A DNA stretch of 64,000 nucleotides from positions 186,001 through 250,000 of the forward strand of contig JANYLQ010000029.1 in assembly GCA_025363755.1 (NCBI GenBank), read 5' to 3'. Under the pieces are notes generated by a model, which saw nothing but the letters and a program-made list of their open reading frames with translations, was not told the DNA's origin and did not search any database. Origin of the DNA: Hyphomicrobiales bacterium. Its GTDB lineage: Bacteria; Pseudomonadota; Alphaproteobacteria; Rhizobiales; Aestuariivirgaceae. Both the position numbers and the translations under genes were made by a program. Shown here one piece after another: positions 26,068-35,260 of the stretch (position 1 is the first letter of the stretch; the number at the start of each line of letters is the position of its first letter).

Positions 26068-26415
26068 ATGATCATCGTCACCTGCCCCGTCTGTAACGCC
26101 TCTGGTGATGAGACTGATTTTCATTATGGTGGGCAGGCGCATGTGCGCAGACCAGCCACCACTGATGCTGCAAATATAACTGACGAAGAGCAGCGCGATT
26201 ATTTGTTTATTCGCCACAACCCAAAGGGCCTGCATTTCGAACGTTGGCGCTGTGATCGTGGTTGTGGAAAATGGTTCCATGCAGCGCGCGATACTGTTTC
26301 GCTCGATTTTAAAGCCTATTACGGGATCACCGAACTGCCACCAGCCGAAATCATTGCGCAAGCAAAAGGTCCGTGGGCGGATTATTTTAAAGAACGCATG
26401 AAGGCAAAGAAATAA
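26068..26415 (+). CDS. soxD: Sarcosine oxidase subunit delta
   Basis: 115 residues. The zinc-ribbon ligands are visible: CPVC at the N-terminus and CDRGC in the middle (WRCDRGCGKWFHAARDT). The delta subunit is a small zinc-binding structural subunit of heterotetrameric sarcosine oxidase. Its TAA overlaps the soxA ATG by one base (TAATG), indicating coupled translation. Length is normal. Confidence 0.96.
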   Translation: MIIVTCPVCNASGDETDFHYGGQAHVRRPATTDAANITDEEQRDYLFIRHNPKGLHFERWRCDRGCGKWFHAARDTVSLDFKAYYGITELPPAEIIAQAKGPWADYFKERMKAKK

Positions 26416-29400
26416 TGGCCAGCAAACCTTATCGTTTAGCGCAAGGCGGCAGCCTGATTGATCGTTCGCGCAAAGTGACATTCAGCTTTGATGGCAAGGA
26501 TGTTTCGGGTTTTGCTGGTGACACATTGGCTTCGGCCGTGCTCGCATCAGGCCAAAAGATTTTCGGACGCAGTTTTAAATATCACCGTCCGCGCGGGCTC
26601 GTGGGCCTCGGCTCAGAAGAAATGAACGCGCTCATCGGTGTGGGCCAAGGTAACAAGCACGAGCCAAATTTGCGCGCCACGCAGATTGAAATTTTTGACG
26701 GTCTTTCTGCGGAAAGCCAAAACCGTTGGCCGTCCCTCAAATATGATATTGGTGCGATCAATTCGAAATTCTCGCGCTTCCTGCCCGGTGGCTTCTATTA
26801 TAAAACCTTCATGTGGCCGCGTTCTTTCTGGAAACATGTTTACGAGCCATTCATCCGCAAAGCCGCAGGCCTTGGCAAAGCGCCAGAAGGCCGCGATACC
26901 GACACTTACGAACACATGCATATTCATGCTGATGTTATTGTCGTCGGCGCGGGCATTGCTGGACTTGCCGCCGCAGAAGCTGCAGCCCTTGCTGGTGCAA
27001 AAGTTTTGCTGTGTGATGAGAATCCAGTTTTGGGCGGCATTGCCGATCTCACGGCTGGTATGATTGATGGTGAATGTGTTGAGGATTATGCAAAGGCCTT
27101 GGCAGCACGGTTGAGCGCAATGCCAAATGTGCATGTGCTTTCGCGCACGACAGTCGTCGGCCATTTCCACCAAAACTATTTGATGGCGTTTGAACGCGTT
27201 GGCGATCACGACCCCCTAATCCTCGCATCTGGTGCACCAAAGCACCGCCTTTGGAAAATTCGTGCACATCATGTGATTGTTGCGACGGGCGCTCTCGAAC
27301 GCCCCATCGCTTTTGCAAACAATGATCGCCCTAACATCATGCTCGCCTCTGCTGTGCGCGGCATGATTGGTCGCTATGGTGTGACGCCAGGCAACACTGG
27401 CATTGTGTTCACCAATAATGATGACGCTTATCTCACGGCATTCGCGCTCAAGAAAGCTGGCATCAATGTCCGTGTGGTCGATTCACGTTCGCGGTCGGAC
27501 GGTGCTCTGGTCAAGCGCGCGATTGCCGATGGTATTGATGTTTCACTGGGCTCCGTGATCTCCGCCGTAGAAGGCACGTTGGAAGTGAAAGCCGTGAAGA
27601 TCGCCGCATACCGCAAAGGCCAAGGCCGGGTGATCACTGAGCGCCGCGTTGAATGCGATTTCATCGCCATGTCAGGCGGCTGGAATCCTGCGCTTCATCT
27701 CTGGTGTCACAATGGTGGTAAGATACAGTTTGATGATGGATTGCAAAGTTTCCGTCCGCAGTCTCACACTGATGCCATCACCGCCATCGGTGCTGCCAAT
27801 GGTACGATGAGTGTCGCTGATACATTAGTTGAAGCGCAAGTTGCGGGTGAAGCAGCCGCTAAGTCGGTTCTGAAAAAAGCCAAAACTATAAAAGCAACTA
27901 AGTTTAAAATCGAAGAACCAATACGTGGCGCACTCGAATCCATGTGGTTCGCGCCTGCCACTGGTCTTTATAATGAAGGTAATAAACACTTCATCGATTT
28001 CCAGAATGATGTGACTGCTGCTGACCTCGAACTCGCTCAACGCGAAGGTTATGAATCAATCGAGCATACCAAGCGCTACACCACATTCGGCATGGCCACT
28101 GATCAAGGCAAGACATCAAACGTCAATGGTTTGGGGGTTCTCTCTGAAGCCACAGGCAAAACCATACCGGAAATTGGTACAACAACCTTCCGCCCGCCCT
28201 ACACGCCTTATTCATTCGGTTCGATTGCGGGTGCGCATACTGGCGCGTTGTTCCTGCCTATTCGCCAGACGCCGATTTTCAATTGGCACAAGTCGCATGG
28301 TGCAACCTTCGAGCCTGTTGGCCAATGGCGCAGAGCCTACACTTATTCACAAGTTGGCGAAGATAAACACGCATCGATCACCAGAGAAATCCTTTGTGTA
28401 CGGAATAAAGTGGGTATGCTTGATGCATCAACGCTCGGCAAGATAGAGATCAAGGGGCCAGATGCTGCTGAGTTTCTTGACCGCATGTACACCAACACAT
28501 TCTCCACCCTCAAAGTAGGCCGCTGCCGTTACGGCCTGATGATGAATGAGTTGGGCTTCTTGACGGATGATGGTGTGACGGTGCGTCTCGCTGATGATCA
28601 CTTCCTCATGCACACAACATCAGGCGGAGCAGACCGCATCGCTGCTTGGCTGGAAGAATGGCTGCAAACGGAATGGACACACTATAAAGTATTCGTCACT
28701 CCTGTTACCGAACAATGGGCGCAGTTTGCGGTGGCTGGGCCGAAGGCTCGCGACGTGTTGGCCAAGCTTGATCCCGATTTCGATTTGTCCAGCGAAGCGC
28801 TGCCCCATATGTCGTTCAGCCAAGGCCACATCGGAGGCTATCCGATCCGCATTTACCGCATCAGCTTTTCTGGTGAGCTTTCATATGAAGTAGCCACCCC
28901 CGCCAATTTTGGCCAAGGCTTGTGGAATGCGATCATGGAAGCAGGCGAAGAATTTGACCTTACGGCTTATGGCACTGAGGCGCTGCACGTGCTTCGCGCT
29001 GAAAAAGGCTATATCGTTATTGGTGATGAAACCGATGGCACCACCACGCCAATTGATGTGGGAATGGACGGCATGGTTTCAAAAAAGAAACCTGATTTCA
29101 TCGGCAAGCGCTCGCTGGAACAATCTTTCCTCAAAGGGCCAAACCGTAAGCAACTCGTGGGCCTTCTCACCGAAGAACCAAATGATGTGTTGCCCGATGG
29201 TGCCTATGCGGTGCGCGTGTTGAAAGATAAGCCGCCGATGGAAATGATTGGCCAAGTGACTTCCACTTATATGTCACCAACATTAGGCCGCTCTATTGCC
29301 ATGGCACTGATAGAGAATGGCCGCGACCGAATGGGTGAAGTTTTGTCATTCCCGCTGGAAGGCGGCAAGGTGATGAAGGCCACAATCACAGGCACAGTAT

Positions 29401-29435
29401 TTTATGATAAGGACGGAGCGCGCATAAATGGCTGA
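26415..29435 (+). CDS. soxA: Sarcosine oxidase subunit alpha
   Basis: 1006 residues. Domain order: an N-terminal ferredoxin-like domain (KVTFSFDGKDVSGFAGDTLA, about 17-100), an FAD/NAD-binding domain with IVVGAGIAGLAAAEAAALAG near 175, a cofactor-binding middle, and a C-terminal GcvT-like folate domain from about 620, ending with the aminomethyltransferase barrel. It holds FAD and NAD in the native enzyme and passes the methylene unit to tetrahydrofolate, giving 5,10-methylene-THF. It overlaps soxD and soxG at its ends. Confidence 0.97.
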   Translation: MASKPYRLAQGGSLIDRSRKVTFSFDGKDVSGFAGDTLASAVLASGQKIFGRSFKYHRPRGLVGLGSEEMNALIGVGQGNKHEPNLRATQIEIFDGLSAESQNRWPSLKYDIGAINSKFSRFLPGGFYYKTFMWPRSFWKHVYEPFIRKAAGLGKAPEGRDTDTYEHMHIHADVIVVGAGIAGLAAAEAAALAGAKVLLCDENPVLGGIADLTAGMIDGECVEDYAKALAARLSAMPNVHVLSRTTVVGHFHQNYLMAFERVGDHDPLILASGAPKHRLWKIRAHHVIVATGALERPIAFANNDRPNIMLASAVRGMIGRYGVTPGNTGIVFTNNDDAYLTAFALKKAGINVRVVDSRSRSDGALVKRAIADGIDVSLGSVISAVEGTLEVKAVKIAAYRKGQGRVITERRVECDFIAMSGGWNPALHLWCHNGGKIQFDDGLQSFRPQSHTDAITAIGAANGTMSVADTLVEAQVAGEAAAKSVLKKAKTIKATKFKIEEPIRGALESMWFAPATGLYNEGNKHFIDFQNDVTAADLELAQREGYESIEHTKRYTTFGMATDQGKTSNVNGLGVLSEATGKTIPEIGTTTFRPPYTPYSFGSIAGAHTGALFLPIRQTPIFNWHKSHGATFEPVGQWRRAYTYSQVGEDKHASITREILCVRNKVGMLDASTLGKIEIKGPDAAEFLDRMYTNTFSTLKVGRCRYGLMMNELGFLTDDGVTVRLADDHFLMHTTSGGADRIAAWLEEWLQTEWTHYKVFVTPVTEQWAQFAVAGPKARDVLAKLDPDFDLSSEALPHMSFSQGHIGGYPIRIYRISFSGELSYEVATPANFGQGLWNAIMEAGEEFDLTAYGTEALHVLRAEKGYIVIGDETDGTTTPIDVGMDGMVSKKKPDFIGKRSLEQSFLKGPNRKQLVGLLTEEPNDVLPDGAYAVRVLKDKPPMEMIGQVTSTYMSPTLGRSIAMALIENGRDRMGEVLSFPLEGGKVMKATITGTVFYDKDGARING

Positions 29436-30027
29436 TCTTCATTTTCAAAGCGCGCTCGCTCATCGCTCCATGCCAGATAACACCAGCATCTCAATGCGAG
29501 AAATTTCTGAGCGTGGCATGATTGATTTGCGCGGGCTCACCACCGACAAAAAATTCGTGGCCGCTGCGAAAGCAGCTTTAGGTGTTGAACTTCCCAAAGT
29601 CCCGCGTACTTCAACAACATTCGGCGACGTTCAAGTGCTTTGGCTTTCAACTGATCAATGGCTGGTGCTTACTGGCCGCGCCCGCGTCACAGCGTTACTG
29701 GCCGATCTGCGCAAAGCTCTCGGCACAATCCATTCGCTGGCCGTAGACGTCTCCGACATGCGCGCCATTATTCGTCTCGAAGGTGATGGCGTTCGTGAGA
29801 CTCTGATGAAAGGCTCAACCCTCGATTTGATCAGCGATGACTACGCCCCAGGCACTGTGCGCCGCATGCGCTTTGCCGAAATTGCAGCGCTGCTTCATGT
29901 GGTCGAGCAGAACATGATCGATATTTATGTGTTCCGATCTTACGCCGATTATGCGTGGGAGTTTTTGGTGAAGTCCGCGCGCAGGGGCAGCGAAGTGAAA
30001 TTATTTCCAAATTTAATAAAAGACTGA
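29428..30027 (+). CDS. soxG: Sarcosine oxidase subunit gamma
   Basis: 199 residues. It resembles a GcvT-type fold (ERGMIDLRGLTTDKKFVAAA; LWLSTDQWLVLTGR; VDVSDMRAIIRLEGDGVRETLMKG). The start overlaps the soxA end by eight bases. The gamma subunit completes the soxBDAG heterotetramer. No obvious terminator follows directly; the next gene begins 175 bases later. Confidence 0.94.
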   Translation: MADLHFQSALAHRSMPDNTSISMREISERGMIDLRGLTTDKKFVAAAKAALGVELPKVPRTSTTFGDVQVLWLSTDQWLVLTGRARVTALLADLRKALGTIHSLAVDVSDMRAIIRLEGDGVRETLMKGSTLDLISDDYAPGTVRRMRFAEIAALLHVVEQNMIDIYVFRSYADYAWEFLVKSARRGSEVKLFPNLIKD

Positions 30028-30201
30028 AGCTCTGGTAGGTGCAATCAAATCAATTTTTTCCACACGCTTGTGTGATTGATATTCACGACATCGTTGAGTG
30101 AAAATCAAAACCAGCACTCATATCTCTACGTTTAGACTACATCAACGAACTGAAATAAATCAGCTCGTGAGAATTGATCTAGTTTTAAATGGAGATATAT
30201 T

Positions 30202-30441
30202 ATGAACAAGTTTGCAATCACACTTTTGGCATTAGCCGCAGTTTCGACAACCGCTTTTGCAAGTGATAATCGCGATAGCCGTGGCTACACTGACTCACTC
30301 GGAATGTTTACATTGTTAGACAACAATGCATCCATCACGACTAATTCCAACGTCGGTCAATTGAACTACAGAGGCGTATTGACAAAAAAAGAAATGACCC
30401 GTTTGTTTGAAAAAAATAACGACATGGGTTCCAGCTACTAA
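30202..30441 (+). CDS. Small secreted protein of unknown function
   Basis: 79 residues. A signal peptide (MNKFAITLLALAAVSTTAFA) is followed by a hydrophilic mature part of about 59 residues rich in Asn, Asp and Ser, with no Cys. TNSNVGQLNYRGVLTKKEMT is the most distinctive part. GGAG lies nine bases before the ATG, and a strong terminator follows the stop, so it is a real, separately expressed gene. I do not recognise the family. It lies between soxG and the convergent metF-like gene, but nothing ties it to sarcosine metabolism. Confidence 0.78.
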   Translation: MNKFAITLLALAAVSTTAFASDNRDSRGYTDSLGMFTLLDNNASITTNSNVGQLNYRGVLTKKEMTRLFEKNNDMGSSY

Positions 30442-30464
30442 TTTTCCCTGAAAATCTGAAAAAT

Positions 30465-30499
30465 AGCCGGCCGGAAATATCCGGTCGGTTTATTTTTTT
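30465..30499. terminator. Bidirectional rho-independent terminator
   Basis: A ten-pair stem, including two G-U pairs, with a six-base loop (AGCCGGCCGG AAATAT CCGGTCGGTT) is followed by TATTTTTTT on the plus strand. On the minus strand it is followed by CTATTTTT, so it can stop both the small secreted gene and the convergent metF-like gene, whose stop codon lies within it. Confidence 0.88.
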
Positions 30500-31386
30500 C
30501 GGCTGTTCAACCAATCAAACAACTTATCAAATCCGCCAAACGGATAGAGATGTGGAGCAGCAATGCCCAGCTCTGGCTTATCAAAATGTAGGAGCGCAAG
30601 TTGATCTACAAATTCTGTCGGCTCGGAAACCGATAGTAGCTTAGTGATGTTCAGCGCTTGCTTGCGAATAAATCGTGCTGAGTTGCCAACACCACACATT
30701 GCAGCATAGCGCACCAATGTTTTAATCGTGGCAGGCCCAGGCACGCCCACATGAAGTGGCAGATCAATGCCCTGTTCGCGCAGGTGCAAAGCCCATAGTG
30801 CCAATGGCCCAGCATCAAACAAAAATTGCGTGGCTATGAAGCCATCGATGTTTTTTTCTTTCAACCAAGCCTGTTTCGATTTCAGCGCCGCCAAGAGTTC
30901 AGGCTCGCCGTGAATTTTGGTGATGTCTGGGTTGCCTTCTGGGTGGCCCGCAATACCAATTCGCTTCAATCCATTGGCTTCAAACACGCCCGATTCCATC
31001 AATTGAATCGCCGAGGTGTATTTACCGATTGGCTCCGGTGCACCGCCACCCAAGCACAATATCATAGTCACTTTCGCTTGATCAGCAAAAGCGCCGATGC
31101 GCGATTTCAAATCCTCCAGATCGCGCAAAAAGCGGGCGGGCACATGCGGGATCGGCTCAAAGCCAGCTTCTCGCAGAGCAACACAAGCATTTATTTGCGC
31201 AGGAACTTCGGCGGGATCAATCAGAGCTATAAACACGCTCGTGCCTTTGGCCAGATTGGCACTCAACAACGGCAATTTTTCAATTTGCTTTGGCGTTATT
31301 TCAATCGACAGCTTTTCAAGAAATACTTTGCCCGGATTTTCCATCGTCGCCGAGGTGGCTTTGCTGTGCAAATGGGGGGCATTCAT
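30490..31386 (-). CDS. Methylenetetrahydrofolate reductase-like protein
   Basis: 298 residues. The (beta/alpha)8 MTHFR core is recognisable from LSIEITPKQIEKLPLLSANL, ILCLGGGAPEPIGKY, IGIAGHPEGNP, ATQFLFDAGPL and HVGVPGPATIKTLVRYA. Start ATG 31386 has GGAG nine bases before; the earlier GTG is less likely. It may reduce 5,10-methylene-THF to 5-methyl-THF, or run in reverse during methyl-group catabolism. Sitting beside the sarcosine oxidase operon, whose product is methylene-THF, supports a role there rather than in methionine synthesis. It diverges from the GlxA-type regulator. Confidence 0.88.
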   Translation of the reverse strand: MNAPHLHSKATSATMENPGKVFLEKLSIEITPKQIEKLPLLSANLAKGTSVFIALIDPAEVPAQINACVALREAGFEPIPHVPARFLRDLEDLKSRIGAFADQAKVTMILCLGGGAPEPIGKYTSAIQLMESGVFEANGLKRIGIAGHPEGNPDITKIHGEPELLAALKSKQAWLKEKNIDGFIATQFLFDAGPLALWALHLREQGIDLPLHVGVPGPATIKTLVRYAAMCGVGNSARFIRKQALNITKLLSVSEPTEFVDQLALLHFDKPELGIAAPHLYPFGGFDKLFDWLNSRKK

Positions 31387-31571
31387 CGATTTAGACTCCG
31401 AATTGATCACTAGAATATTGCCCCAAGCCCTTCAAATCGCTCAGTCATTAACGACAAGCCTTGCCGGAATACGACTGTTAACGATGGCATAAGTCGTTTT
31501 TAAACAATTGAGTGGCGCTAGTGGACAATGGCTCCACATTAGCGCAAAATGAATCCAATGGAGTTTTTTTA

Positions 31572-32552
31572 ATGTTTGGCGACAAAGCAAAAGAACTGCC
31601 GCAAACTGTGGCATTGGTTCTCATTCCTGAATTTACGATGATGCCGGTAACCTCCGTCATTGAGCCATTGCGGATTGCAAATCGGCTTTCAGAAAAAAAC
31701 CTCTATAAATGGACTCTTCATTCCCTCGACGGCCAGCCCGTGTCGGCATCAAGCCAAATTCTCACTATGGTGAATGGCGATCTTGAGACGATCCACCAAG
31801 ATGCCACTATCGTCGTTTGTGCTGGCCTCAATGTGCAGCGTCACACGGATAAGCGCTTGCTCAGTTGGTTGCGTAAAACGGCGCGGCGCGGCGCTGTAAT
31901 TGGTGCTGTTTGTACGGGTGCGCATATCTTGGCTGAAGCCGGCTTGCTGGATGGTTATCGCTGCACCATTCACTGGGAGAATTTGCCGGGCTTTTCGGAA
32001 GCATTCCCGGATATAAAAGCCACTGGCGGATTATTCGAAATTGACGGGGAACGTTTTACCAGCGCGGGTGGCACCACAGCCATAGATATGATGTTGACCA
32101 TGATCGCCAGCCAGCATGGTGTAGATCTGGCTGCCTCTGTTGCGGAAGCAATTTTGCATTCGCCTATTCGCCATCATAGCGAAAATCAACGCATGTCATT
32201 GCCAGCCCGCATCGGGGCGCGGCATCCGAAGTTGGTTTCTATTATTGAAAAAATGGAAGAGAATCTCGAAGATCCGTTATCGCCCAGCCTGTTGGCAAAA
32301 CAGGCGGGACTTTCAACACGACAACTCGAACGTCTATTTCGGCGCTATCTCGATCGCTCGCCAAAGCGCTACTATTTGGAGTTGCGGTTAAAGAAAGCGC
32401 GATCACTTCTCTTGCAGACCGACCTGTCGGTCATCAACGTAGCACTGGCCTGTGGGTTTTCTTCGCCTTCGCATTTTTCAAAATGTTACCGGGCTTTTTA
32501 TGGCAGAACACCTTACCGCGAGCGTGGCGTTCCCGTTTCTGAAGCAGCATAA
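31572..32552 (+). CDS. glxA: GlxA-family AraC regulator (GbdR/SouR-like)
   Basis: 326 residues from ATG 31572, preceded by AATGGAG. The N-terminal DJ-1/PfpI-like domain has GAVIGAVCTGAHILAEAGLL with the nucleophile-elbow Cys. The C-terminal AraC helix-turn-helix pair has LAKQAGLSTRQLERLFRRYL and VALACGFSSPSHFSKCYRAF. Members such as GbdR and SouR control glycine betaine, dimethylglycine and sarcosine catabolism, and rhizobial glxA lies with glxBCD. The divergent metF-like gene and nearby soxBDAG make one-carbon amine catabolism the likely regulon. Confidence 0.9.
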   Translation: MFGDKAKELPQTVALVLIPEFTMMPVTSVIEPLRIANRLSEKNLYKWTLHSLDGQPVSASSQILTMVNGDLETIHQDATIVVCAGLNVQRHTDKRLLSWLRKTARRGAVIGAVCTGAHILAEAGLLDGYRCTIHWENLPGFSEAFPDIKATGGLFEIDGERFTSAGGTTAIDMMLTMIASQHGVDLAASVAEAILHSPIRHHSENQRMSLPARIGARHPKLVSIIEKMEENLEDPLSPSLLAKQAGLSTRQLERLFRRYLDRSPKRYYLELRLKKARSLLLQTDLSVINVALACGFSSPSHFSKCYRAFYGRTPYRERGVPVSEAA

Positions 32553-32556
32553 AATC

Positions 32557-32584
32557 GGGGAGCAAGCCTTACAGCTCGCTCCCC
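32557..32584 (+). terminator. Terminator-like hairpin after glxA, no U-tract
   Basis: An 11-pair stem with one mismatch (GGGGAGCAAGC pairing with GCTCGCTCCCC) and a six-base loop begins a few bases after the glxA stop. No T-run follows, so it may be rho-dependent or a 3'-stabilising structure. In the rest of the 240-base gap to feuQ I see nothing convincing. Confidence 0.4.
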
Positions 32585-32823
32585 CGGCTAGCACAAATTG
32601 CGACTGGGGGCAGTAAACAAGATGTGCCCGCCGATCTCTTGCAATTAAAGATTGCGGACAATTCTAAAGAATACAAAGCACATTCTCATAACTCTGGTCA
32701 ATAGTATTCACTAAATTTGTTAAGTTATGCCTAAAGTGATCGCATGAGTTGAATTATAGTCGCTTACAACAAGAAACTGTAATGTTGCAGGTTTCGATTA
32801 ACGACATCGTTGTATTCAGGCGT

Positions 32824-34200
32824 TTAAGCGATAGACGGCAACTTAAGATTGAAGCTTAAGCCCCGCCACTCGGAATCAGAAAGCTCAATTGTTCCGCCAT
32901 ACATTGAAGCAGTCTCCGAAATAATCGACATCCCAAGGCCGGAACCAGGTTTGCTTTCATCCAAACGCTCACCACGCTTTAATGCTGCGGCTCTATTTCC
33001 AGCTGGAATTCCCGGGCCGTCATCATTGATAGTTAGCATCAACCAAGACCTGCCATCGTCGCCATTGGAAGCGAGTTGAACGGCCTTTACGAGAATCTGG
33101 GATTTCGCCCATTTGCAAGCATTATCCATTACATTGCCAACCATCTCTTCCAAGTCTTGCCGCTCGCCGCGAAATCGTAAATTTGCCGGAGCATCGACTG
33201 TAATTTTTAAATCGCGATCACGGTTTATCCTCATTAATGTTCGCGCCAGCGATTGCAGCACGGGCTCAACATCAGTGGCAGACCCAATGGTTTGTGCCCT
33301 CGCTGCTCTGCGCGCGCGATCGAGATAGAGATTAACTTGGTCACGCATCACATCGATCTGTTCTTTCACCTTATCAGCAAGAGGTCCTTTGTTGTCGCGG
33401 GCTTCGTTTGTCAGAACACTGATGGGTGTTTTGAGCGCATGAGCGAGATTTCCAACCTGCATGCGCGCCCGTTCGATCACTTCAAAATTTGCCTGCACCA
33501 AAAGGTTAAGCTCATCGGCCACAGGTTGAATCTCACCTGGAAAATTATCATGCAGCATTTCAATTTTGCCGCTGCGAATATCATTAAGTGCGTGTTGCAT
33601 TTCGGTAAGTGGTCGCAAACCAAACCGCACCTGCGCCAACAGTGCCAACAATAGACCAGCACCGAGAAGTCCTAGCACTGTTAAAAGCGTCTGCCGAAAT
33701 GAGGCAACTTCAGTTTTCAACTCATCAAAGTTGCCTGCAACTAGAAATGAAAAATCCTGTGGGCTGCCAAACAATTTCAATCGTTGCTCAATCACCCGCA
33801 GCTGTTTGCCTTCTTTGTCGATTGCTGAAAAACTAGCAACACCGTCAGCATCGCGTTTATTAAGCGCATCGGCTGGCACAGCAATATGTTGCTCGAGGAG
33901 AGAATCCGAAGCCAATAGTCTTTCATGCTTGTCCATTGAACTCACCTGCCAATACCAACCAGACAGCGGCAGTGAAAACCGCGTATCAGCAATTGGTCCC
34001 TGGAGCTTGGGCGTTCCATCCGCAGTGAGTTCGACATTGGCGAGAATGCCGTCCAATGCCGCTTTCAACCGCTGGTCAAAATTTCTTTCCAACGCCTGTT
34101 GAAAAAGCGTGTTCAACAAAAATGCAGCGGCGGCCAATAAAACGATGGCAATTAAAGCCGATGACGCAAGCAGCCGAAACGAAAGTGAATTAACCCGCAT
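32824..34200 (-). CDS. feuQ: Sensor histidine kinase, FeuQ/PhoQ-like
   Basis: 458 residues. Membrane spans at about 10-32 and 170-190 flank a periplasmic sensor domain. HAMP follows, then His254 in NLAHALKTPISVL, the Ala-Leu variant typical of PhoQ/FeuQ-type kinases. The ATPase domain has GNVMDNACKWAKS, DDGPGIP and GSGLGMSI. It overlaps the regulator gene by 11 bases. In Sinorhizobium FeuQ works with FeuP to control cyclic-glucan export genes; the small secreted protein gene upstream strengthens this identification. Confidence 0.84.
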   Translation of the reverse strand: MRVNSLSFRLLASSALIAIVLLAAAAFLLNTLFQQALERNFDQRLKAALDGILANVELTADGTPKLQGPIADTRFSLPLSGWYWQVSSMDKHERLLASDSLLEQHIAVPADALNKRDADGVASFSAIDKEGKQLRVIEQRLKLFGSPQDFSFLVAGNFDELKTEVASFRQTLLTVLGLLGAGLLLALLAQVRFGLRPLTEMQHALNDIRSGKIEMLHDNFPGEIQPVADELNLLVQANFEVIERARMQVGNLAHALKTPISVLTNEARDNKGPLADKVKEQIDVMRDQVNLYLDRARRAARAQTIGSATDVEPVLQSLARTLMRINRDRDLKITVDAPANLRFRGERQDLEEMVGNVMDNACKWAKSQILVKAVQLASNGDDGRSWLMLTINDDGPGIPAGNRAAALKRGERLDESKPGSGLGMSIISETASMYGGTIELSDSEWRGLSFNLKLPSIA

Positions 34201-34861
34201 TCCCTTGCTCGCTCATGCAATAGCCCATGCCGCGAATGGTTTGCAAAACATCAACACCAAGTTTCTTGCGCAAGCGGCCGACAAATACTTCCACTGTGTT
34301 GGAGTCACGGTCAAAGTCTTGATCATAGAGATGTTCAACCAATTCCGTGCGCGAAACCACCTTGCCATTATGGTGCATCAGATAAGACAAAAGGCGAAAT
34401 TCGAGCGACGTCAACTTAACGGCATTGCCGTTCACCGTAACTTTTGCGTTGGCCGTATCAAGCGCCACAGGCCCGCACGTTAATTCGCTTGTGGCATGGC
34501 CCGCACTGCGCCGCAGCAGTGCTCTCACGCGCGCCAAAACTTCTTCCATGTGGAATGGCTTGGTCACATAATCATCGGCACCGGCATCAAAGCCCGCCAC
34601 TTTGTCGCTCCAGCGGTCGCGCGCTGTGAGAATGAGAACAGGTGTCTTTTTGCCCGAGCGCCGCCATTTTTCCAAAACGCTCACCCCGTCCATCACGGGT
34701 AAGCCGATGTCGAGAACAATCGCATCATAAGGTTCGGTATCGCCGAGGAAGTGGCCTTCTTCGCCATCAAAAGCTTTGTCAGCCACATAGCCCGCATCGG
34801 TCAAAGCCGTCACCAGTTGGCGGTTCAGGTCAACATCGTCTTCCACCACAAGAATGCGCAT
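34190..34861 (-). CDS. feuP: OmpR-family response regulator, FeuP-like
   Basis: 223 residues. The receiver has VVEDD, Asp51 in AIVLDIGLP, and Lys in VTKPFHMEEVLARV. The winged helix has LTSLEFRLLSYLMHHNGKVVS and a C-terminal LQTIRGMGYCMSE, close to the PhoP/FeuP subgroup. AAGGAC lies before the ATG. It is the partner of the overlapping FeuQ-like kinase gene. FeuP in Sinorhizobium activates genes for periplasmic glucan export. Confidence 0.85.
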   Translation of the reverse strand: MRILVVEDDVDLNRQLVTALTDAGYVADKAFDGEEGHFLGDTEPYDAIVLDIGLPVMDGVSVLEKWRRSGKKTPVLILTARDRWSDKVAGFDAGADDYVTKPFHMEEVLARVRALLRRSAGHATSELTCGPVALDTANAKVTVNGNAVKLTSLEFRLLSYLMHHNGKVVSRTELVEHLYDQDFDRDSNTVEVFVGRLRKKLGVDVLQTIRGMGYCMSEQGNAG

Positions 34862-34900
34862 AAATCCGGTCCTTCTGCGTTGCGGCAGCGCGAACTGGAA

Positions 34901-35191
34901 TTAGGTGACGGCACCCGATGTTGCGTCAACCATGACTCGTGTCACGCTGCCCCCAACCTTAAGAGTGACAGCATAAACGCCGGAGGGCAAGAGCTTCACA
35001 TTCAAAACCTTGGAACCTGGTACAGAGTCCTTGGCAATCACCGCTGCTTCAGACGGTGCAATCGGAAATTGACCAACATCTTCAACAAGTTGGATCATCG
35101 GCAAATGCAGAGATTGGGCGCTTGCTGGGACGACGCCACAGGCCAAAACGCCACTCATCAAAACACCAAAAACCAACATCATCTTGTTCAC
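34901..35191 (-). CDS. Small periplasmic PepSY-like protein, FeuN-like
   Basis: 96 residues from GTG 35191, with GGGGG eight bases ahead; the frame upstream has no good start. A signal peptide (MNKMMLVFGVLMSGVLACG, cleaved near SAQ) precedes a domain of about 70 residues resembling a PepSY repeat (PGSKVLNVKLLPSGVYAVTL, ending MVDATSGAV). In Sinorhizobium a small periplasmic protein, FeuN, is encoded just upstream of feuPQ and restrains FeuQ. Size, location and export signal match, so this is its probable counterpart. Direct homology was not tested. Confidence 0.68.
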   Translation of the reverse strand: MNKMMLVFGVLMSGVLACGVVPASAQSLHLPMIQLVEDVGQFPIAPSEAAVIAKDSVPGSKVLNVKLLPSGVYAVTLKVGGSVTRVMVDATSGAVT

Positions 35192-35260
35192 GTCAATAAC
35201 CCCCGAAAAGTTCAGGCTGCAGCTATAGCCGAGGCAAGCTGAATGCAAGATGAACAATCA

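Noticed and set aside
26613-27209. 198-codon minus-strand frame within soxA
   Set aside because: Antisense to the conserved FAD domain; not protein-like.
30085-32812. Shared ACGACATCGTTG at 30085-30096 and 32801-32812
   Set aside because: One copy lies between convergent genes where a regulator site makes little sense; a 12-base match at this distance can be chance.
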